Of a DNA stretch of 64,000 bases, positions 1 to 9,300 are shown piece by piece. How positions within the stretch are numbered: the first letter of the stretch is position 1; every line of letters begins with the position of its first letter. The stretch is from Hemerocallis citrina (taxonomy: Eukaryota > Streptophyta > Magnoliopsida > Asparagales > Asphodelaceae), in contig CM030367.1 of the NCBI GenBank assembly GCA_017893485.1, positions 146,185,767 through 146,249,766 on the forward strand. Reading direction: 5' to 3'. A program made the position numbers and the translations under genes. The notes under the pieces were generated by a model. The model was not told where the DNA came from and did not search any database. It was given only the letters and a program-made list of their open reading frames with translations.

Positions 1-281
1 CCTTTTAGCACATTGTGGAGTGGCTTGGGTGACACCGGACAATGGAATCGGATGATATGGGGGTCTATGGATAAATTTCTTCCGATAAACACCACGCTGA
101 CTGGTTCGATGTGCAAAAGTAGTTAGTATAGCATCTAAAGTTGCTCCTTCGCCCACAGCATCATCCTGTGGACGACACGACATAATCATCTCGCGTGCAA
201 AGTCCTTCATCGGTTCCGCGACATTACTGCTCAACACAGCAGCACATTTTTTAGCCATCATCCAAGTCTGGCCCATCTACA
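1..281 (-). pseudogene. Plant mobile domain (PMD/MAIN-like) pseudogene, 3' exon, runs off window
   Basis: On the minus strand an acceptor (…TTTGTAG) near 282 is followed by an open frame that starts MGQTWMMAKKCAAVL and stays open to the window edge. It continues the PMD pseudogene seen at 369-1,063 after a short AT-rich intron. Plant mobile domain proteins (PF10536, 'aminotransferase-like') occur as host genes of the MAIN type and inside transposons. Here the upstream exons carry stops, so the whole locus is called a pseudogene. The C-terminus is outside the window. The exon assignment rests on position, frame and the splice acceptor, not on a strong motif. Confidence 0.5.
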
Positions 282-368
282 AATCATGAGAAGTTGAAAT
301 ATTAAATACAGTGCATATGTATATATAAACCAAAATTTTAGAAAAACATGAAAAGAATACAACAAAAC

Positions 369-1063
369 TTAACAACTTATGATTTTACGAAGAGCCGATG
401 CGTTCAGTTGGAACATAGGCAAATTCATTGAATGTTCATCTACTGGTTCGGCTGCTGGTTGACGAATCGGGACTACTACACCAGCATGAGTCTGCACCGT
501 GGGAGAGATATAATGTCTAGTCATTCTCTCATACCAAGCCATGTAAGTCGCATGCACCGATGCATCAAACGAAGGAATGTCACCAATGATTTCGTCGAAC
601 CGGTGCTAATTACATCTCTCAACATATGTAGCAAAGCATGCAGCCCAATTGTGTCCGGGTTATCGACCCATTCCAGTAATAGAATGAATATCTGCATTGA
701 ACGGTTCAGCAACATGAATACTTTGAAGCAGACCAAACTGACGTAGCACTCTATTAGAGTAGCAGAACTCGACTGTACTAAAGTTGATTAGAGGTGCCTT
801 TGTCGGCCATAGATCGCGTCTATACAAGAAAATAGGCAATGGTCGACCCTCACGCACCTCCGTGTAGGGCTGCCGTACGACGCAATCATCTGCCAACCTA
901 TCCAATTCATCTCGAAAGTACGTCAGACATCTATTGGGGTTGGCCATCCATGTGAGATTGCCTGACCAGTAAACACCGAGTGGAGGTAACATGTGTTGGT
1001 CCTCGAGGAGATGGACCCAATTGGGTGATTGCCTATGCACTACGGGTCGACCAACATGAATAC
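369..1063 (-). pseudogene. Plant mobile domain pseudogene, middle part
   Basis: The minus-strand frame contains PMD hallmarks such as LWPTKAPLINFSTVEFCYSN followed by RVLRQFGLLQSI and, later, HNWAACFATYVERC. It carries an in-frame TAA at 660-662 and a further TAG downstream, so it cannot make a full protein. Upstream it joins exactly to the fragment ending at 11,510. If element 1 and one GCTCC copy are removed, the reading frame runs through ...WSWE|RIHVGRP.... The gene was therefore a single exon before the Tat insertion. It is unlikely to act as a protein today. Confidence 0.75.
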
Positions 1064-1068
1064 GCTCC

Positions 1069-1860
1069 TGATGCTGTTTATTTCTGAGAAACGTGTGGAA
1101 GCACCAGGTGTGAGTTCGGACTCAATTTGTATTGAAGGAGATTGCCGCTCGTCTGCCGACCTTCAGTTGACCTTCTGGGACCTACGATGAGCTCGGAAAG
1201 ATGTTGGAGGTTGGGCTCGGATCGGAAGGGTCGGATCCGAGGTCTTGTGTACCTGCAGACGGTCCTGAAACATCGGGGTTTGTCCCGGTGGCGGACCCTC
1301 CGACGCTCTAGTTAGTCTCTGTGAGAGAGTAGCAATAACTAGGTATATTTAAGTGGCAAAAGATTGATTACCTCAAAAGGTGGGTGTGGGTCTAGTATTT
1401 ATAGAGAATCCCAACCGGGTTTGGTTCCACTTGGGGGCCGAGTTTGGATCCGAAAGCCCATGGGCCTGACGTGGCAGACGGCCCAGGGGGTTTAGGGCGG
1501 ACGTGGCGATACCAGGAGTGGTAAAGGGCTGACGTGGCGAAACCCTTGGCGGTATTTGGAGCTGACGTGGCCCATCGTGAGCCTCCTGTGCCTCTGGGGG
1601 GAATCGGAGGGCCTAGGCTGCACCAGGTCATCCTTCTGCCCCGCCAGAGAGGGGGGACGGCCTGTGGGACTGCTCCGGATCGGACTCCGAGGGATACTGA
1701 GGCTCGTCAGTACGAGGAGGCCGGCACCGTGAGGGCAAACACGAGGTTCGGCGCCGACCCTGAAGTGGTCCGGAGCCGAACCAGGTTGCCATCTTTACCT
1801 TTCTGAGTGGGAATTGTATTGGGCCCTGGTTGGGCCTCAGGCCATTTTTACCCTGTCACA
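1069..1860 (-). repeat. Tat element 1, 3' LTR
   Basis: 792 bp, TG...CA ends, matching 10,713-11,504 with about seven transitions. It carries the same TATA motif (minus strand, near 1,397) and four GACGTGGC copies at 1,468, 1,500, 1,531 and 1,564, spaced 31-33 bp. It is the downstream LTR because pol reads toward it and the purine-rich tract abuts it. Confidence 0.95.
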
Positions 1861-1879
1861 CAAGCCCCCCACTCCTGCG
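1861..1879 (-). other. Polypurine tract of Tat element 1
   Basis: Immediately inside the 3' LTR the minus strand reads AGGAGTGGGGGGCTTG next to the LTR TG. Equivalent tracts abut the matching LTRs at 15,923 and 62,961, which supports its role as plus-strand primer. Confidence 0.7.
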
Positions 1880-1979
1880 GGGGGTGCGGGAGCTAGCCGT
1901 GGAGGAGTGTTCCTGATTGTAAAAAATGGGAGGGCGGATCACAGGGCCTTCCTGGTGGTGCTGCCCTGAGGCTTGGATA

Positions 1980-2790
1980 GGACCTCGAGCTAGTCGAGGG
2001 TCTACGTGTAGGTGAAGGCGATGGCGAACCGTTGTCTCTTCCGGAGAAGAGTACCCTGGTGTTCGACTGAACCTCGAGAGGTCGAGGGATTACGTGTCAA
2101 CAAGGGTGATGGCGAGCCGTTGCTTCTTCCTGAGAAGAGTACCCGGGTGCCAGACCGAACCTCGAGATGAGGGGGAATTATGGGCTGGTAAGGGTGATGG
2201 CTAGCCGATGGATCTTCCGAAGAAGAGTACCCGGGTGCCAGACCGGACCTCGAGCTGGCGAGGGATTATGGGTCGGTAAGGGTGAAGGCGAGCCGTTGTT
2301 TCTTCCTGAGAAGAGTACCCCGGTGCCAGGCCGAACCTCGAGACGAGGGGGAATTACGGGCTGGTAAGGGTGATGGCCCGCCGGTGGATCTTCCGAAGAA
2401 GAGTACCCCGGTGCCAGACCGGACCTCGAGCTGGCGAGGGATTATGGGTCGGTAAGGGTGAAGGCGAGCCGTTGTTTCTTCCTGAGAAGAGTACCCGGGT
2501 GCCAGACCTAACCTCGAGACGAGGGGGAATTACGGGCTGGTAAGGGTGATGGCCAGCCGGTGGATCTTCCGAAGAAGAGTACCCGGGTGCCGGACCGGAC
2601 CTCGAGCTGGCGAGGGATTATGGGCCAGTGAGGGTGAAGGCGAGTCGTTGTTTCTTCCTGGGAAGAGTACCCCGGTGCCAAGCCGAACCTCGAGACGAGG
2701 GGGAATTACGGGCTGGTAAGGGTGATGGCCAGCCGGTGGATCTTCTGAAGAAGAGTACTTTAGTGCCGGCGAAGGCGAGCCGTTATTTTG
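1980..2790. repeat. 88-bp tandem array (about 9 copies, alternating A/B units)
   Basis: The anchor GAAGAGTAC occurs at 2046, 2134, 2222, 2310, 2398, 2486, 2574, 2662 and 2750, exactly 88 bp apart each time. Neighbouring units alternate between two variants: one with TTGTTTCTTCCTGAGAAG and one with GGTGGATCTTCCGAAGAAG. The higher-order period is therefore 176 bp. Each unit contains the palindrome CTCGAG region. The array lies between the 3' LTR and the promoter of the antisense gene. Tat elements are known to carry hypervariable tandem repeats in this 3' untranslated region. Confidence 0.95.
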
Positions 2791-2832
2791 CCCGAACCGA
2801 CCCCCGTATCGGGCGGCCAGTCTGGCACTGGG

Positions 2833-2947
2833 TGACGTCAGCAGCACATGTTTCGAGGACGTGGCGTGATTTCCTAGGCGGTAGTTGCACGTCAATCAGT
2901 GAATAGTGACTGCGAAAATCGAGGAGTTGTTCCTATCCCCTATAAAT
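2833..2947 (+). promoter_or_regulatory. Core promoter of the antisense gene (bZIP sites plus TATA box)
   Basis: A TATAAAT box at 2,941-2,947 sits in the context CCCCTATAAATGTTCCCCCC, 161 bp upstream of the ATG at 3,108. Upstream are a palindromic TGACGTCA (2,833-2,840) and a GGACGTGGC motif near 2,858, both ACGT-core sites typical of plant bZIP factors. A near-identical TATA context stands before the corresponding gene of element 3 (63,330). The start of transcription is inferred. Confidence 0.6.
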
Positions 2948-3107
2948 GTTCCCCCCTCTCCTCCCATTGCCTATTTCTCTCTTGCCTCTTACTTTTCAAA
3001 AAAAATCCTTCAACTCTTCAGCGCTCGTCCCTTCAGCTTCCTGCAGCAAGGTCGTTTTTCCGAGGTGATTCCAGGTTAGTTGGTAACCCCGTTTAACTTA
3101 GGCACGG

Positions 3108-5941
3108 ATGGATAGGGCTCAGTCCGGCTCGTCGGCGTCGACCTCTGGGGAGGGGCCGGTAGGCAAGGAGGAGGTCGTACACAGTGTGAAGCCATTGCGA
3201 TCTCGGAGGCATTTCGTGGTAGAAAGCAGCGACTCTGAGGAGGGGGGCGGCAGCTCAGACGAAGTCCGGACCCTAGGGTCGGCTTCCAGAGAGGAGGGCG
3301 GCTCCGAGGGAGATGGCTCCGCAGGGTCTCTGAATCCGCCCGTTCTGGGGCGTTTGTCTACACCTTCGCCGGAACGGACTAAGAGGAGGAGGGCTCCGAA
3401 GAAGAAGGGATCGAGGATTGGCGGCCCGAGCGACTTGGTGATAGGGTCGTCTGCACAACCCCGGTCTTTCCGTCGCTACCCCGACGATCTCTCAGATAAG
3501 GAGTCCTCGGGGGTCCAGCCGTCGTCGTCAAGCCGGAAGAGGTTGATGGTGGACGCATCCCCGACCGTTCTGGAGGCAAGCGACTTGGGGGCTCTGCAGT
3601 TGGCCTACCACATAGGGCCCAGTTATGAGCTTATGCTGCCGAGTTCTACTCTTCGGCCGACCGATCCCCTACCGGATAGGTATTGTATCTTCCCTGTGGA
3701 CGCCTTTATCTCCGGCCTGAGGCTGCCCATCCACCCCTTCGTTCGGGAGGTGTTAAATTGGTCGTCCCTGGCGCCGATGCAGTTTGGGCCGAACTCCTGG
3801 AAGCAGATCATCTGCTTCGTGCTGTTGTGCGAGGAGCAGAGGGTACCCCTGCGGCTGGGCGTGTTCCGAGCGATGTTGTTGATTGGCTCATCGGCAGAAG
3901 GAGTATACTACATCTCGCCTCGAGGTAAGGCGAAGGTTGTCCACGGTCATCCAGATTCCATTAAGTTCTGGAAGAAAAAGTATCTGGTGATCTGGAGTGA
4001 GGATCCTTGGGCTATCCCTACTCGGTGGAACCATTCTAAGCCGAGCTACGCAGCACCGGGGCCGGGGGACTTGACGGCGGAGGAGTGGAGACTCGTTGAG
4101 CGCCTCCGTCTGTCGTATAGCATCAATTGGGGGAAGGTGACGGAGGCCCATCTGGCAAGCGTCGGACTGAGCCCTAGCCCGGCCATGCCTCGTACGTGGT
4201 TGTTTCTTTCCTCACACTCTTCTTGTACTGTCTTGCTCATTTGTTCTTAATGGATCTTTTTACAGAAATGGACGAAGAGTCGATTAAGGCGCTGAGGCTC
4301 GCCATGAAGAAGAAGAAGGCCGAGAAGAAGGATGTCGCGGCGAAGACGACCGAGTTGTCCCAGGTGGTCTCCGAGGCCCCCATTCAGCTGAGGATGAAAA
4401 GGACTCGGTCGGAGACGGGTGGGGACGCGGTGGTCCAGGGGGGTTCGGATCAGGGTGCGGCCGCCGACCCTGATAAGGGGAAGGGTCCCCTGGTGGATCC
4501 CGGACTAGAGGAGAGACTTCGGCGAAGGTGGGTGCCAGATTGGTCGATCCGCGAGGGTGATTGCCTGGTCCGGGGGCGCCAGGCCGTGGAGGTTGCAGAT
4601 AAGCTGGCGACCCCTCGGGACTGCTCGGATATGAAGTCCCAGACCCTGGACGAGGCGTACGTGCGTCTTGCGCAGGCCACTGTGCTGGTAAGTCAATCGA
4701 ACCTCCTAGCTTTCGGGTGATGTTGTTTAAGGAAGATTTCTTAGTAGTGTCTGGTTATGGTAGGCGACCGTGCAGGGGGCCCATGTGAGGGGCCTCTACG
4801 AGGCGGTGTTGCAGCGAGAGCGAGATCGGGCTGACAAGGCCGAGCAGGAGGTGACGGAATTGAAGGGAGAGCTCGAAGGCTCTCGTAAGAAGGAGGCGGA
4901 GACGAAGGCGGCTTTTGACAAGGAGAAGGAGGAATGGGCAAAGGCGAGGGCGGCTCAGGAGGAGAGGTCGGAGAAGGAGAAGAAAGAGGTGACTAAGTCG
5001 TGTCAGATCCTGGTGATCAACGCCCAGGATAGCAGTTATGCGAAGGCCCTCAGCCATGTGAGGCACTTTTATCCGACTATCGACCTGTCCAACTTCGAGT
5101 ATGATATGGAGATTGAGGGGACACCGAAGACCCCTGGCGGACAAGGGTCAGATGATAAATCGGTTGCCGACCCCCCAACGGATCCGGCTGATATAGAGGT
5201 GGGAAAACCAGCTGTATAATTTTTGTCCTTCTTTTTCCTTCTCTCGATTGTATTTGCCTTCCGCGGACTGGCCACCGCATTTTTTGTATGGGGAAACTGA
5301 ATTTATAAAAAGAGGGTTTTTTGGCTGGCTAAGTGTTCCAACTTCGAAAAATTTCTGAACCTCTTTGCTTATATGTCTTGAGTGGGCTGGTTCTCTTGTA
5401 GGTCACGGCTCCCCTTCCTGAGGTGGACCCCCTTCGTTCCGACGTGGCGTGGCTTCGGGGCAAGGTCGAGGCCTTAGAGGCCACTTTGGTTCGGTATCGA
5501 AAGAGGGCTCGCGACACTGATGCGGCCTTCCATTATTACAGGAACAAGTCTGAAGCCCTAAGTGAGGAGGCGAGCCGGCTGAGGAGGGCGATGGTGGATC
5601 GGGAGCTAGGGGGCGTTGGTCTTGGATACACCATGTCAAGTTCCTCGGTGCAGAGGCCTTCCTCCGAGAAGCTACTTCGCGACGTGATAGTGGAGAAGGA
5701 GATGGAGATACACCGCTATAGGACTATGTTGGGTGTTTCGACATTTTCCTCGAGGGGTCGGCGAGCAGAGGGGGCTCCCTCGGCGTTGCCACTGATGGAA
5801 CGCATTCGATCCGTGGATGCCCAGAGCTCCGTGGCCGGGGTGTCGACGGTGGCAGAACCGAAGGACCGTCATGACGAAGAGAGAGTCCCAAGTCGTTTGG
5901 TCGGAGTGATCCCGCCCTTCACCGGGTCCGAGGGGCCCTAA
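3108..5941 (+). CDS. Antisense spliced gene of Tat element 1 (gypsy-type transposon domain plus coiled coils)
   Basis: Four exons read opposite to pol: 3,108-4,191, 4,266-4,687, 4,764-5,213 and 5,402-5,941, totalling 2,496 nt (831 codons plus TAA). Donors are GTACGT, GTAAGT and GTATAA; acceptors end CAG, TAG and TAG; phases (1, 0, 0) all agree. The N-terminus is Ser/Glu-rich and acidic with a basic KRRRAPKKK stretch that could be a nuclear signal. Residues about 160-350 resemble the 'putative gypsy type transposon' domain (PF04195), with LRLPIHPFVREVLNW and FGPNSWKQIICFVLLCEEQ. Exons 3 and 4 encode long Glu/Lys/Ala/Arg coiled coils. Extra antisense ORFs are known from Tat elements and their function is not settled. 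Exon 3 also has a stop (TAA, 5,217) if unspliced, so a shorter isoform is possible. No frame break was found. Confidence 0.75.
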
Positions 5942-6014
5942 GTCGGCGATCCCCTTTAGTTTGAGATGAGTGGAGTGGTCCTGTAACGGTATTTGCTTGT
6001 TTTCTCCGCACAAA

Positions 6015-6034
6015 AATAAAAGAGTATGAATAAA
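6015..6034 (+). terminator. Poly(A) signals of the antisense gene
   Basis: AATAAA occurs at 6,015-6,020 and again at 6,029-6,034, about 75-95 bp after the exon 4 stop. This is the usual distance for plant near-upstream elements. The pol reading frame ends on the other strand at 6,369, so the two genes converge here. Confidence 0.5.
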
Positions 6035-6368
6035 GCTTTCTTTTCCTTCTTTGCTCTGGCTATCGGGGTGGTGAAGGGCGGTGTAGGCGAGGTCGGGCTC
6101 CGCCGATTCGTGAGGGATCGACGCGGGGCGACAGGGAGACCTCCGGTCCGGAGTTGGGTCGAACCTGCCGAGGCGTTTGGGGATGAGACCCGAGGGAGAA
6201 CCCAGATGCCGCCCCCATTGCCCGGTACCGGGTCGGAGTTGCCGAGGTATTTAACTTTTGACAAAAAGAGACTTCTTTTATATCAGACCGGGGGGGGGGG
6301 GTCGCTGAAGCGGCCCTTTACACACGAATGTTTACAAAAGTTTTAATTTACTTAAGCCACGCTAGAAC

Positions 6369-9300
6369 CTAAGCTTGCTCTCCCCGGAATTTCATGAGGT
6401 GCTCAGCGTTCCAGGGTCGGCTGATGGGTCGGTCGTTCATATCCGTCAGTCGGTATGTACCAGGGCGTACAGCCTCGACTACGCGGTATGGGCCTTCCCA
6501 GTTGGGAGCCAGTTTCCTCTTCTTGGTTGGATCAGAGATAGATAGCTTTCGCAAAACCAGGTCCCCTGCCTGGATGCTGGTGGGGCGGACTTTCTTGTTG
6601 TAAAATCTTTCGATCCGTTGCTGATAAATGCTCCTTCGGACCGCGGACTTCTCTCGTACTTCGGCGACGAGGTCCAGGTTAGCCCTCAGGGCGGACACAT
6701 TGTCGTCTTCATCAAAGGCTATGATCCGGGGAGAAGGCAATCCGACTTCGACGGGGATGACTGCCTCAGTCCCATAGGTCAGATTGAATGGCGTCTCCCC
6801 CGTGGGGATCCTCTGTGTGGTTCGGTGTGCCCATAGTACGCTGGGCAGCTCCTCCACCCATAGCCCTTTGGGGGAATTGTCAAGGCGCTTTTTGAGGCCG
6901 TCGAGGATTTGCCTGTTCGCATTCTCCGCTTGGCCGTTAGACTGAGGGTGGCAAATGGCGGAGAAACGCTGCTGGATGCCGATGTCCTGACAGAAAGATT
7001 GGAAGTTCTGCCCTTGGAACTGGGTTCCGTTGTCCGTGACGAGGATTCGGGGGATCCCGAATCGAAAAATGATGTTCTTCCAAAAGAACTGTTGCACTTG
7101 GCGCTCGGTGATGCTGGATAGTGGTTCGGCTTCGATCCACTTGGTGAAGTAGTCGATGGCGACAATCAGGAATTTCTTTTGCCCTACCGCTGGGGGGAAG
7201 GGCCCCACAAGGTCCATACCCCACATGGCGAAGGGCATAGGGCTCGCCAGGGATCGGAGGTTGGCCTGAGGAAGCCTTTTGATGGGGGAGAATCTTTGGC
7301 AGGGGCCGCACCTCTTGACTAAGTCTTGTGAGTCTTGGAGCATGGTGGGCCAATAGTACCCTTGATTCAGGGCCTTTCGGGCAAGTGTCCTACTCCCCTT
7401 GTGGCATCCGCCGATCCCCTCGTGTAGGTCTTTGAGGGCGTAGCTGGCCTCGTCCCTGGCGAGGCAGCGGAGGTAGGGTTTGCCGTCGGCCAAGGTGTAC
7501 GAGCGTTTGAAGAGGATGTTATCGATCATGACGAACCTTTCAGCTCGGATTCTGATTCGCCTGGCCTCGGCTTTGTCTTCAGGAAGCTCGGCCCGGTTTA
7601 AGAATTTTCGGATGGGAGTGGTCCAGTCGTCCGGGCTGGTCCCCTCTTGAACACACATCGCTTCCGGCTCTGGGCTACTGATGCTTGGCTCCAAGAGGAC
7701 CTCGACGAGCACCGTACGATCGAGGCCTTCGAAGGAAAAAGAGGCAAGTTTGGATAGCGCGTCGGCTTGGGCGTTCTGTTCCCTGGGGACTCTGACAACC
7801 GTAGCGTCGTCGAAGAACGCCAAGAGTCGTCGGACCGCCGCCAAATACCTCATCATTCGGTCGTCGCGGGCTTCGTACTCTCCGTTGATTTGATGGATCA
7901 CGAGCTGAGAGTCGCTAAACGCCCGGATTCGCTTGGCACCGGCTCGGTGGGCGAGGGTCAATCCGGCGATCATGGCCTCGTATTCTGCCTCGTTGTTGGA
8001 GGCTGGAAAGTTGAGGCGCAGGGAGTATTGAAGTAGGAATTGGTCGGGGCCACGAAGGATGACGCCCGCCCCACTCCCCGTTTCGCAGGATGAGCCGTCA
8101 ACAAAGACCTCCCAGGTCGGATCCGATTCTTCTACGTCAGGTTGCTCGGAGACAGTGCATTCAGTTGTGAACTCGGCGAGGGCCTGCCCTTTAATGGCTG
8201 CCCTGGGATGATAGCTAATGTCGAACTGGCTCAGCTCGATCGACCATTTGACTAATCGGCCGGAGTTTTCGGGCTTGTGGAGGACGGTCTTCAGTGGTTG
8301 GTCGGTCAGTACTTGGACGGAGTGGGCCTGGAAGTAAGGTCGGAGTTTTCGGGCTGCCATAACCAGGGCATAGGCCACCTTTTCTATCTTCGCGTATCTC
8401 GTCTCGGTCGGGTGCAGCACTTTGCTTACATAGTACAGGGGTTTCTGAACTCCTTCCTCCTCTCGGACGAGGACGGCACTGAGGGCGTGGTCCGAGGCGG
8501 ACAGGTAGAGCCAAAGCGGCTCGCCCGGTTCGGGCTTGCTGAGGAGAGGCGGGTTGGCGAGGTACTGTTTCAGCTGTTCGAAGGCTTCTTGTTGATGGGT
8601 ACCCCACTCGAAGCCCCATTTCCCGCGCAAGGCTTTGAAGAAGGGGAGAGATTTCTCCCCTGACTTGGAGAGAAAACGGCCGATCGCCGCCAACCGACCC
8701 GTGAGCCTCTGAACCTCTTTGACATTCTGGGACGGGGACATGTTAATGATGGCCTGTATTTTTTCGGGGTTTGCCTCAATGCCGCGCTGGCTGACGATGA
8801 ATCCTAAGAACTTCCCCGTGGAGACGCCGAAGGCGCATTTAGCCGGGTTGAGCCTCATGTTGTGGCGTCGGAGGACACCGAAGGCTTCCTCGAGGTCGGC
8901 GACGTGGTCCGGCCCAGCCCGGCTCTTGACAAGCATGTCGTCGACGTAAACTTCTACGTTGCGGCCGATCAGGTCCTTGAAGACTCTGTTGACGAGTCGC
9001 TGGTACGTGGCTCCGGCGTTTTTCAGCCCGAAAGGCATGACACGGTAACAATAAAGACCTTGGTCGGTGACGAACGAGGTCTTGGAGATGTCTGGCGGAA
9101 ACATCCGGATCTGATTGTACCCCGAGAACGCGTCCATGAAGGACAGCAGCTCGTGCCCTGAGGTCGCGTCTATTAAAGCGTCGATGCGCGGGAGGGGGAA
9201 AGGATCTTTCGGACACGCTTTGTTAAGGTCCGTGAAGTCAATGCAGATTCGCCAACCCCCTGTCGCTTTCTTCACCATGACGACATTGGCCAACCACTCG

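Noticed and set aside
1534..1806. 90-codon frame present in both LTRs of element 1 (also at 11,178)
   Set aside because: Present in both copies only because the LTRs are copies of one sequence; no domain, and it lies opposite the U3 promoter region.
2167..2906. Open frames on both strands inside the 88-bp array
   Set aside because: A period of 88 is not a multiple of three and the peptides are translated repeat units.
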